Assembly (NCBI GenBank): GCA_023428265.1 | Contig: JAEYYW010000131.1 | Span: 1 to 14,624, forward strand | DNA length: 14,624 nucleotides | Origin: Bacillota bacterium | Lineage (GTDB): Bacteria; Bacillota; Clostridia; Christensenellales; UMGS416 | Direction: 5' to 3' | Shown here: positions 1 through 4,998 of the stretch, piece by piece | Layout: the number at the start of each line of letters is the position of its first letter | Position numbering within the stretch: position 1 is the first letter of the stretch | The notes under the pieces: generated by a model | The model's database searches: none | What the model saw: the letters and a program-made list of their open reading frames with translations, nothing else | Told to the model about the DNA's origin: nothing | Program-made: the position numbers and the translations under genes

Positions 1-195
1 GAGCGCAACCACAGGCTGGAAAGCCGGGAGCTGCCGGAAGACATTGAATATCACAGCATTGCCGGCATCCGCAAGGAAGCCCGACAGAAGCTCGCCGCCA
101 TCAAGCCGCGCAACGTGGGGCAGGCCAGCCGCGTGTCCGGCGTATCCCCGGCGGATATTGCGGTGCTGCTGGTGTGGTTGGAGAAATCAAAATAG
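1..195 (+). CDS. mnmG: MnmG (GidA) C-terminal fragment, tRNA uridine-5-carboxymethylaminomethyl modification enzyme
   Basis: Frame 1 is open from the window edge to a TAG and gives the last 64 residues of MnmG. The helical C-terminal domain is recognisable: a PEDIEYHSIAGIRKEAR segment, then GQASRVSGVSPADIAVLLVWLE, close to the family ending (roughly IGQASRISGVSPADIxVLLxxLE). MnmG is an FAD enzyme that works with the GTPase MnmE to add the carboxymethylaminomethyl group to U34 of certain tRNAs in the cytoplasm; its C-terminal domain contacts MnmE and tRNA. The N-terminal part with the FAD site lies outside the window. In many bacteria rsmG follows directly, but here the next genes are VOC-fold proteins, so the usual neighbourhood is interrupted. 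No clear terminator is visible after the stop. Confidence 0.93.
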   Translation, partial: ERNHRLESRELPEDIEYHSIAGIRKEARQKLAAIKPRNVGQASRVSGVSPADIAVLLVWLEKSK

Positions 196-272
196 GCGTA
201 GTAGTTACAACACCAATGCGGCTAACGAAATTCCGAATAGACTAAAATATACCACTATTATGATAAAATAAG

Positions 273-281
273 TGCTATACT
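273..281 (+). promoter_or_regulatory. Possible extended -10 promoter for the VOC gene pair
   Basis: TGCTATACT fits the extended -10 pattern (TGN followed by TATACT, one mismatch to TATAAT). It lies about 36 nt upstream of the GTG start at 317, in an AT-rich stretch after mnmG. No good -35 hexamer is found at the usual distance, which extended -10 promoters can tolerate. An alternative TATGAT at 259-264 also lacks a -35. Inference only. Confidence 0.3.
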
Positions 282-316
282 TTTGATCCGATCTCTGGAG
301 TGGGGGGCGTGATATC

Positions 317-715
317 GTGTCCAGCTTGTTTCAAAGCGTCGGATGCATCGAGCTCTATGTCTCCGACCTGCATGACGGCATCCGCTATTATCGTGACTTC
401 CTTGGCTTCAAGCTGCTCTGGCGCACCGACACCTCCGCTGGCTTGGGCATGCAGGACGGCGTTACCGAGGTCATGCTGCAAACGGAGCGGAAACTGATGA
501 GTGTGGACTTCAGGGTGAAGTCCGTGCCGGAAGCCCTCAAGCGCATCAAGTTTTCCGGCGGCACGGTGGTGCGGGGGCCGTTTGACATCCCCACGGGCAA
601 GTGCGCCGTCGTGAGCGACAGTTGGGGAAACATCTATGCGATCACGGACGCGTCCAAAGGCAGCTATGTGACAGACGAAAACTGCGTTGTGCTCGGCGTC
701 GGCGGGCGGCAATGA
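317..715 (+). CDS. VOC superfamily (glyoxalase/bleomycin-resistance fold) protein, copy 1
   Basis: This 132-residue protein is the size of a single-module VOC protein made of two beta-alpha-beta-beta-beta units. The first unit is visible as CIELYVSDLHDGIRYYRDFLGFKLLW (residues 10-35). The second ends in GPFDIPTGKCAVVSDSWGN, the typical closing strand region with a D-x-W/P-G-N-like turn. The family includes metal-dependent lyases, dioxygenases and drug-binding proteins, and the substrate cannot be read from sequence. The start is a GTG; a G-rich stretch (GGAG at 297-300, GGGGGG at 302-307) is the only SD candidate and its spacing is imperfect. The next gene begins 18 nt after the stop and encodes a 62% identical paralogue, so the two are probably co-transcribed and may form a heterodimer. 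Confidence 0.85.
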   Translation: MSSLFQSVGCIELYVSDLHDGIRYYRDFLGFKLLWRTDTSAGLGMQDGVTEVMLQTERKLMSVDFRVKSVPEALKRIKFSGGTVVRGPFDIPTGKCAVVSDSWGNIYAITDASKGSYVTDENCVVLGVGGRQ

Positions 716-733
716 AATCTCAAGGAGCGGATT

Positions 734-1132
734 ATGCCAACTCTTTTTCAGAATGTGGATTGCATCGAGCTCTATGTTTCCAACCTTGACGACGGCATAC
801 AGTATTATCGAGACAGCTTGGGCCTGAGGCTTCTCTGGCGCGCCGAAACATCCGCCGGTTTGGGCATGGATCACGGCGTCGCCGAAGTCGTGCTGCAAAC
901 GGAGCGCAGAAAGATGAACGTGGACTTCAAGGTCGAATCCGTGGCAGATGCGATCAATCGAATTGAAGCCGCGGGAGGAAGGGTTGTGTATGGCCCGTTT
1001 GAAATCCCGATCGGAAAATGCGCCGTTGTGCAGGACAAATGGGAAAACGAGTATGTGATTCTGGATATGACAAAGGGCAGATATACGACCGACGAGAACG
1101 GAAATGTGATAGGCATCAGCAAGGATTCGTAG
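734..1132 (+). CDS. VOC superfamily (glyoxalase/bleomycin-resistance fold) protein, copy 2
   Basis: This 132-residue protein aligns without gaps to the preceding gene product, with 82 of 132 positions identical by my count. The shared core includes CIELYVS, YYRD, LLWR, TSAGLGM, LQTER, GGxVVxGPF and GKCAVV. It has a well-placed AGGAG at 723-727, six nucleotides before the ATG, so it is probably translated better than copy 1. As with its twin, the VOC fold is clear but ligand and reaction are unknown. The strongest differences lie in the last 35 residues and around residues 76-86, where substrate specificity could differ. It is likely the second gene of a two-gene operon created by tandem duplication; no terminator is obvious before the next gene at 1227. 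Confidence 0.86.
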   Translation: MPTLFQNVDCIELYVSNLDDGIQYYRDSLGLRLLWRAETSAGLGMDHGVAEVVLQTERRKMNVDFKVESVADAINRIEAAGGRVVYGPFEIPIGKCAVVQDKWENEYVILDMTKGRYTTDENGNVIGISKDS

Positions 1133-1226
1133 CGAAAGGGTATCCATCCGCCAGCTAGTCCGGCATGGATCTGCGGCAGGTAGCAGTCACGCATGCAGAT
1201 GGTTTAATAATCAACTGGAGGTATCA

Positions 1227-1664
1227 ATGATTGAACTGAGAGCCATAGACCGCCATAACTTTTATGATATCATCAGCCTGGCGGTTTCCGAGAGCCAAAA
1301 GAGTTTCGTTGCATCCAATCTCTATTCAATCGCCGAAGCAAAGGTCAAGCCTGAGTGCGTCCCTTTGGCCGCATACGAGGGCAACACACCGGTGGGCTTT
1401 GTGATGTATAGCATCGACGAAGACGACGAGGAATACTGGATCTCTCGCCTGATGATTGATGAAAAGCATCAGGGAAAGGGATATGGCCGCCAGATCCTGA
1501 TCAAAGTGATCGCAGCCATCCAAGCGGATAAGAACTATAACAAAATGTATATCAGCTTCGAGCCGGACAATGCAGTTGCCAGGAAGCTGTACGAGAGCCT
1601 GGGGTTCCGGCCCGACGGACGCGTCATCGAGGGGGAAGAGGTTTACGTTTTGAACTACGCGTGA
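1227..1664 (+). CDS. GNAT family N-acetyltransferase, diamine/spermidine acetyltransferase-like
   Basis: This 145-residue single-domain GNAT protein probably transfers an acetyl group from acetyl-CoA to an amine in the cytoplasm. The acetyl-CoA pyrophosphate-binding motif A is seen as HQGKGYG (residues 81-87), preceded by the strand ISRLMIDEK and followed by the C-terminal NAVARKLYESLGF helix-strand (motif B). The N-terminal segment SESQKSFVASNLYSIAEAK and the VPLAAYEGNTPVGFVMY strand pair resemble the BltD/PaiA/spermidine N1-acetyltransferase group, so a polyamine substrate is the best guess, without proof. TGGAGG at 1216-1221 lies five nucleotides before the ATG. Upstream is the VOC pair, downstream a small lipoprotein gene. 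Confidence 0.88.
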   Translation: MIELRAIDRHNFYDIISLAVSESQKSFVASNLYSIAEAKVKPECVPLAAYEGNTPVGFVMYSIDEDDEEYWISRLMIDEKHQGKGYGRQILIKVIAAIQADKNYNKMYISFEPDNAVARKLYESLGFRPDGRVIEGEEVYVLNYA

Positions 1665-1767
1665 CAGAACGCATTCAGCCGGTCATTCCGTAGACCTGTC
1701 ATTCGTTCAGAGAGCCGGCAGCCCCAGACGGCAGACACAAATGCAACCCTGGGTTGGAGAGAGCATT

Positions 1768-2100
1768 ATGAAGAAACTGGCATTTTTTCTCGCCACCATT
1801 GCTCTCATGGTCTTTTTCACGTCTTGTGCAGCAAAGGCCTATGATCGCTATGAGGAGCTTGAAAACGGTTCAAAGCTGAAACGAGGAGATATCACCTACT
1901 CCTTTTATGCCGCATTGCCAAGAGATTCGTTGAGGGGCAAGCAAATTGGCATCATTGGCGAAGACAAAAAGCATCAGGTGTTTGAGGTGAAAGGGTATTC
2001 CTCCGACCAATGGGTGATCGAGTATTACGATGTGCTTATGTCGGTCTATTCGATCTATAAAGCCGATACGGTGAATGAAATTCCGGATGAGTTGAAATGA
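1768..2100 (+). CDS. Small putative lipoprotein, function unknown
   Basis: This is a 110-residue protein of unrecognised family. It starts with MKKLAFFLATIALMVFFTSC, a classic basic n-region, hydrophobic h-region and a Cys at residue 20. The sequence before the Cys (F-T-S-C) is only a loose lipobox because position -3 is Phe, so lipidation is likely but not certain. The mature part is hydrophilic, with two strand-rich segments (RGKQIGIIGEDKKHQVFEVKGYS, then WVIEYYDVLMSVYSIYK) and the ending EIPDELK. An in-frame ATG exists nine codons upstream (1741), but I prefer 1768 because GGAGAGAG at 1756-1763 is correctly spaced for it and the signal peptide then starts cleanly. Base composition is already more AT-rich than the genes to the left. 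Confidence 0.75.
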   Translation: MKKLAFFLATIALMVFFTSCAAKAYDRYEELENGSKLKRGDITYSFYAALPRDSLRGKQIGIIGEDKKHQVFEVKGYSSDQWVIEYYDVLMSVYSIYKADTVNEIPDELK

Positions 2101-2123
2101 CATATTTCACGCAGGGAGGATCT

Positions 2124-2180
2124 GTGAGGATTGTTGAACTGATGAAGAAAGAACTGCGAAATACCAATTGTGTAGTATAG
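2124..2180 (+). pseudogene. Orphan 18-codon ORF with strong SD, possible truncated gene start or leader peptide
   Basis: A GGGAGGA SD at 2114-2120 precedes a GTG at 2124 with ideal spacing and opens an 18-residue reading frame, MRIVELMKKELRNTNCVV, ending in TAG. The first dozen residues read like the beginning of a normal protein (short strand, then a charged helix). The sequence then turns AT-rich and loses coding character. The simplest reading is a gene whose 5' end survives at the boundary of the AT-rich segment carrying the phosphotransferase gene. A short leader peptide or a chance ORF are alternatives. No matching 3' part was seen downstream of the phosphotransferase gene. Confidence 0.35.
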
Positions 2181-2286
2181 TTTTCTTGCAACAGCATGGA
2201 AAAAGGGACGTAACCATTGGCCAGTCTTTGATTTCAACGAAATTTTTAAGACCCATAACTTTAAGATCATCAAGAAAGTTATAAGA

Positions 2287-3294
2287 ATGATTACAGAAGA
2301 CCAAGTAATACAATTCTCCAAGCAATTTGTGCCTGAGGTAATCTCTGCTGAGAATTTGAGCGGGTTCCACAATCACGTTTTTCGCATCAATGGGCGAACT
2401 GGATTTATTCTGAGGGTTTCGTTAATCAGTCATAGATCAAGTGACGATACGATGAGCGAAATAGATTTTCTTCGCTACTTGATAGATAATGGGGCGACAA
2501 TTGCTCATCCACTACAAGGACTTGATGGAAGATTCGTTTATGAATTTCAACAGGATAATATAAATTCCATAGTTTCTGCCTTTTCAATAGCCAAAGGTTA
2601 TGATTGGCTTAACCGTGCGCCAGATGGCGATGATCCAAACAGGTTACACCAAGTAGGCAGAACAATCGGAAAGATCCACCAACTCTCCAAGTCTTTTCAG
2701 CCGGTTGGCAAAAAGTTACGTAGACAATGGTATCAAAGCCAGCACCTCACACAAGCGGAAGCTGTTTTCCAAAACAGCAACCCCTTATTAGCCTCTGCAT
2801 ATTCCACATATGTCTTGGCAATGAATCAACTGCCAAAAACCAAAGAAAGTTTTGGACTGGTCCATGGAGATTTCTTATTCTCCAACTATCATGCCGATGG
2901 GGATACCATCGTTGTCTTTGATTTTGATGAATGTGAATACTCTTGGTATGTTTACGACATAGCAGTCAGTATGTATTATTATCTGTTGGGCGGCGATCCG
3001 TCTCAACTACCCACAAAGGTAAAAGAAGCAGAAGAATTGCTATATTCACTGCTATCCGGTTATTTGCTAGAAACTAAGCTGGATCGTTTCTGGGTAGAAA
3101 ACATCAACCTGTTCTTTCAGATGCGAGAATTTGTGTTGCTTTCTTCAATTCTTAGCCAATCGTCTCAACCCAGTGAAGGATGGCAAAAAACCTATATACA
3201 GGGTGCTATCAATCGCCAGCTATACAATAAGCCTTTTATCGAGGCTGATTTCATTTCTGTTTACAACCGCTTCCCATCGACAATGCAGCAATAG
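2287..3294 (+). CDS. Aminoglycoside phosphotransferase (APH)-fold kinase family protein
   Basis: This 335-residue protein has the APH/choline-kinase/SrkA-type fold, which phosphorylates a small molecule or protein with ATP. Visible motifs are an N-terminal lobe with FHNHVFRING (nucleotide-loop region) and GFILRVS (strand 3), the catalytic loop LVHGDFLFSN (residues 191-200; Asp195, Asn200), and the metal-binding VVFDFDECEYSW (Asp212, Asp214). The wording of these motifs is closer to SrkA/homoserine-kinase-like proteins than to clinical aminoglycoside kinases, so resistance should not be assumed. The gene is visibly more AT-rich than its surroundings and uses many ATA, AGA and TTA codons. Its SD is weak (AAGAAAG at 2272-2278). 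Both points suggest horizontal acquisition. The frame stays open upstream to 2176 but has no ATG, GTG or TTG there, so 2287 is the best start. Confidence 0.85.
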   Translation: MITEDQVIQFSKQFVPEVISAENLSGFHNHVFRINGRTGFILRVSLISHRSSDDTMSEIDFLRYLIDNGATIAHPLQGLDGRFVYEFQQDNINSIVSAFSIAKGYDWLNRAPDGDDPNRLHQVGRTIGKIHQLSKSFQPVGKKLRRQWYQSQHLTQAEAVFQNSNPLLASAYSTYVLAMNQLPKTKESFGLVHGDFLFSNYHADGDTIVVFDFDECEYSWYVYDIAVSMYYYLLGGDPSQLPTKVKEAEELLYSLLSGYLLETKLDRFWVENINLFFQMREFVLLSSILSQSSQPSEGWQKTYIQGAINRQLYNKPFIEADFISVYNRFPSTMQQ

Positions 3295-3464
3295 TTACAG
3301 GGAGGGTAAACCCATTTCCCATTACGTACTATTAGCTGCATCGATGCTGGGAGAAAACAAATGCAGTTGCTGTTCAACAATGCTTTTTCAAAAAAATGTT
3401 TCAAAAGGTATTCGTAAGGGTATCTAAGGATCAAACAGAATATAGGTTTTTCTCGGATATGTAT

Positions 3465-3554
3465 CCGTTGAAAAAGGCAAAGCTGCCGAAAGACAGCGAC
3501 GCAAAGCCACGGGCCTAACGCGGGCAACCGCCATGGCAGCCGGGCCGCCAATGG
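3465..3554 (+). promoter_or_regulatory. c-di-GMP-I (GEMM-I) riboswitch aptamer, first of a tandem pair
   Basis: These 90 nt carry the GEMM-I signature: a P1 strand CCGTTG (3465-3470) closing with CAATGG (3549-3554), a short stem capped by a GAAA tetraloop (GCTGCC-GAAA-GACAGC, one C-A mismatch), the joining segment GACGCAAAGCC, then the ACGGGCCTAA tetraloop-receptor side and the second long arm ending AGCCGGG. P1 can be extended by GTAT (3461-3464) with ATAC (3558-3561). Compared with the second copy, the segment before the P1 3' strand reads GGGCCGCC instead of GGGTTACC, so affinity may differ. The family binds the second messenger cyclic di-GMP. No convincing promoter was found in 3295-3460. 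Confidence 0.9.
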
Positions 3555-3592
3555 AGCATACGGAATACAGTGATTTGTAAGCCGCATGTTCC
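3553..3592 (+). promoter_or_regulatory. Antiterminator hairpin between riboswitch 1 and its terminator
   Basis: Nucleotides 3553-3563 (GGAGCATACGG) can pair with 3582-3592 (CCGCATGTTCC): ten pairs including one G-U, one A-C mismatch. The right strand is the same stretch that forms the 5' arm of the following terminator, and the left strand begins with the last two bases of aptamer P1 (and the ATAC that extends P1). The three structures therefore compete. The likely logic (inference) is that c-di-GMP stabilises P1, the antiterminator is lost, and the terminator forms. Confidence 0.6.
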
Positions 3593-3628
3593 GCCCGCAA
3601 GAGGCATGGGAACAGAATGCGGCTTTTT
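3579..3628 (+). terminator. Intrinsic terminator following riboswitch 1 (regulated)
   Basis: AAGCCGCAT (3579-3587) pairs with ATGCGGCTT (3617-3625). An adjoining GTTCC (3588-3592) pairs with GGAAC (3609-3613), giving a two-part stem with an AGA bulge, followed by TTTTT at 3624-3628. It lies 24 nt after aptamer 1 and upstream of aptamer 2, so it would stop the transcript before the second aptamer and the CAP gene. Confidence 0.75.
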
Positions 3629-3711
3629 CGCATTTTCACCAGCCGTCTGTATCCAGTGCTTCAAGCAAACATTTTCAAACGGAGTCGCAACAAGGCGATC
3701 CCGATCATCAT

Positions 3712-3801
3712 CCGTTGAAAAAAGCAAACCCGCCGAAAGGCGGCGACGCAAAGCCACGGGCCTAACGCGGGCAACCGCCAAGGCAGCCGGGTTACCAATG
3801 G
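3712..3801 (+). promoter_or_regulatory. c-di-GMP-I (GEMM-I) riboswitch aptamer, second of the tandem pair
   Basis: This is another 90-nt GEMM-I aptamer, nearly the same as the first. P1 is CCGTTG (3712-3717) with CAATGG (3796-3801). The tetraloop stem is a clean CCGCC-GAAA-GGCGG, the joining segment is GACGCAAAGCC, and the second arm ACGGGCCTAA to AGCCGGGTTACC matches the family consensus closely. Base differences from copy 1 within the tetraloop stem include a paired change (U-A in copy 1, C-G in copy 2), which supports the fold. It sits 57 nt before the start codon of the CAP protein gene, so it most plausibly controls translation of that gene in response to cyclic di-GMP. Confidence 0.93.
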
Positions 3802-3834
3802 AACATGCGGCATGGCAGCAAAGCCGGATGTTCC
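3800..3834 (+). promoter_or_regulatory. Anti-sequestor hairpin after riboswitch 2
   Basis: GGAACAT (3800-3806) pairs with ATGTTCC (3828-3834), and CGGC (3808-3811) pairs with GCCG (3823-3826), with one G-G mismatch between the two blocks: an 11-bp stem. The first two bases are also the end of aptamer P1, and the right arm is the same TGTTCC that can instead mask the SD. When this hairpin forms, the SD at 3845-3850 stays free. Confidence 0.6.
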
Positions 3835-3857
3835 GCGCCTACAAAGGAGGGAACAGT
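3829..3857 (+). promoter_or_regulatory. SD-sequestering hairpin and ribosome-binding site of the CAP gene
   Basis: TGTTCC (3829-3834) can pair with GGAACA (3850-3855), and inside it CCT (3838-3840) pairs with AGG (3845-3847) over an ACAA loop. This buries the strong SD AAAGGAGG (3843-3850) that serves the ATG at 3858. There is no T-run, so this second platform should act on translation, unlike the terminator behind aptamer 1. Confidence 0.55.
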
Positions 3858-4799
3858 ATGAAACGGTTTTGGGCTTTTGTTTTCGCACTCATGATCCTGG
3901 TCGCGTCACAAAACGTGATCTTTGCTGAAAAAGCCGAGGCAGCCGCGATCCGGAAACTGGATGCCAGTAAACTCATCGGGACCACAAACGCCTCACTGGT
4001 GAAGACATATGGCAACCCCAACCGCAAAGAGCCGTCTGAATATGGCTTCACCTGGCACGTTTACAACAAGGATTACAAAAACTTCTTCATGGCCGGTGTT
4101 TCAAACGGCAAGGTGGTGGCGCTCTATACCAGCGCCAAGGTGATGACCTACGGCACCAAAGTGAAGTTCAATGACACGCGGGCAGCCGTACGCAAGGCAA
4201 TGGGAACGCCAGTGAGCTACACACAGGTCAACAACACCGTCTTCGTGCTGAACAAGCGGAACGAACGCGACTACTTCAAAGTCGGAAGCAACTATGTGAT
4301 CGTGTTCTACGACAACATCGCCGGCGGCAGAGTTACGTCCATGATGATCGTGGCCCAATCCACCCAAAACGCGGTGTTGGCAAAGCTGCCAAAGCTGAGC
4401 AGCAGCCTGGAGCGCGCCTATGAACGCATCAGTGTGGATCTGGTGAATGCCAGCCGCGTGCGGCGGGGCCTGAAAAAGCTCACAGTTGACACGAAAACCG
4501 CCAAGCTGGCCCTTTCCCGCAGTGTGGACATGCGCAACCGGAACTATTTTGACCACTACACACCGGCTCCGCAGCGCCTGAGCCCCTTTGACCAGGCCCG
4601 CCGCATGGGAATCCGCTTCAGCTCCATGGGTGAGAACATCGCATACGGAGACCATAACGCGATCTTTGCCCACGAGTCTTTCATGAACTCCTCAAGCCAC
4701 CGCAACATTGTGCTACGGTCCGTATATACCAAAATCGGGACCGGTGTGGCCTACGGCAGCAGCCGATATGTGTTGCTGACCAACATCTTCTCCAAATAG
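3858..4799 (+). CDS. Secreted CAP (SCP/PR-1-like) domain protein under tandem c-di-GMP riboswitch control
   Basis: This is a 313-residue exported protein. Residues 1-30 form a signal peptide (MKRFWAFVFALMILVASQNV, then a region ending AEAAA). Residues about 35-165 match the CAP-associated N-terminal domain found in Bacillus/Clostridium proteins (LIGTTNASLVKTYGNPNRKE; a YGFTWHVYN strand). Residues about 183-313 are the CAP domain: RNYFDHYTP (His233), MGENIAYG (Glu259), AHESFMNSSSHRNIV (Glu273, His281), the typical His/Glu cavity residues. CAP proteins are extracellular with varied roles, and a specific reaction cannot be assigned. The start is set by AAAGGAGG at 3843-3850. The frame is open upstream to 3570, but that region is the riboswitch and terminator, not protein. 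A terminator follows directly. Because c-di-GMP controls the switch from motile to sessile life in clostridia, a surface or matrix role is likely. Confidence 0.92.
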   Translation: MKRFWAFVFALMILVASQNVIFAEKAEAAAIRKLDASKLIGTTNASLVKTYGNPNRKEPSEYGFTWHVYNKDYKNFFMAGVSNGKVVALYTSAKVMTYGTKVKFNDTRAAVRKAMGTPVSYTQVNNTVFVLNKRNERDYFKVGSNYVIVFYDNIAGGRVTSMMIVAQSTQNAVLAKLPKLSSSLERAYERISVDLVNASRVRRGLKKLTVDTKTAKLALSRSVDMRNRNYFDHYTPAPQRLSPFDQARRMGIRFSSMGENIAYGDHNAIFAHESFMNSSSHRNIVLRSVYTKIGTGVAYGSSRYVLLTNIFSK

Positions 4800-4822
4800 T
4801 GCTTCTCTCTCCTTTCCTGTAT

Positions 4823-4852
4823 CCCCCTTCCCGCCTTTGGGAAGGGGGTTTT
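4823..4852 (+). terminator. Intrinsic terminator of the CAP protein gene
   Basis: A perfect 10-bp stem, CCCCCTTCCC (4823-4832) with GGGAAGGGGG (4839-4848), has a six-base loop GCCTTT and is followed by TTTT. It starts 24 nt after the CAP stop codon and separates that transcript from the large surface protein gene. Confidence 0.93.
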
Positions 4853-4875
4853 CCGTCTCCGGACGCCCGAAGCAA

Positions 4876-4904
4876 TTGACAAGCACCGATATTGATATTA
4901 AAAT
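4876..4904 (+). promoter_or_regulatory. Sigma-A type promoter of the giant surface protein gene
   Basis: A perfect -35 TTGACA (4876-4881) and -10 TAAAAT (4899-4904, one mismatch) are separated by exactly 17 nt, in a locally AT-rich patch right after the CAP terminator. Transcription should start near 4911, giving a leader of about 88 nt. The large gene therefore has its own promoter and is probably not directly under the upstream riboswitches. Confidence 0.85.
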
Positions 4905-4930
4905 CCAATTGTATTAGTATATGCCAAAAT

Positions 4931-4957
4931 AGGCGGCGAATGGGCGCCTGTTGTTTT
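4931..4957 (+). promoter_or_regulatory. Leader hairpin with T-rich tail, possible weak attenuator
   Basis: AGGCG (4931-4935) pairs with CGCCT (4945-4949) over a nine-base loop, followed by GTTGTTTTT. The stem is short for a terminator. A second small hairpin GCCC-TGACC-GGGC (4971-4983) sits just before the SD AAAGGAG (4985-4991). The leader matches no riboswitch class I recognise, so a regulatory role is only a possibility. Confidence 0.25.
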
Positions 4958-4998
4958 TGCACCTTCCACCGCCCTGACCGGGCTAAAGGAGACCACAA

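Noticed and set aside
275..1147. Long minus-strand ORF of 290 codons opposite the two VOC genes
   Set aside because: It is antisense to two convincing VOC genes with proper SD or family match, and its internal repeat only mirrors their duplication. The protein has no recognisable family.
2107..2376. Minus-strand ORF of 89 codons over the lipoprotein-kinase gap
   Set aside because: It overlaps the start of the kinase gene, has no clear SD and no recognisable family, and low-GC DNA of this length can stay open by chance.
3295..3460. Search for a promoter for the riboswitch leader
   Set aside because: Only poor matches were found (TATTCG, TATCTA and TATAGG without a fitting -35 box), so no promoter is reported.
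3619..3717. Short plus-strand ORF (MRLFRIFTSRLYPVLQANIF and onward) starting at the ATG that corresponds to the CAP start in riboswitch copy 1
   Set aside because: Its start lies within the terminator stem, there is no good SD, and the peptide does not resemble the CAP signal peptide. It is more likely a by-product of the duplication.
3570..3857. Upstream extension of the CAP protein frame
   Set aside because: The region holds a terminator, the second riboswitch aptamer and the SD. The signal peptide and SD both place the start at 3858.
4101..4673. Minus-strand ORF of 190 codons opposite the CAP gene
   Set aside because: It is antisense to a well-supported CAP-domain gene and has no recognisable domain.
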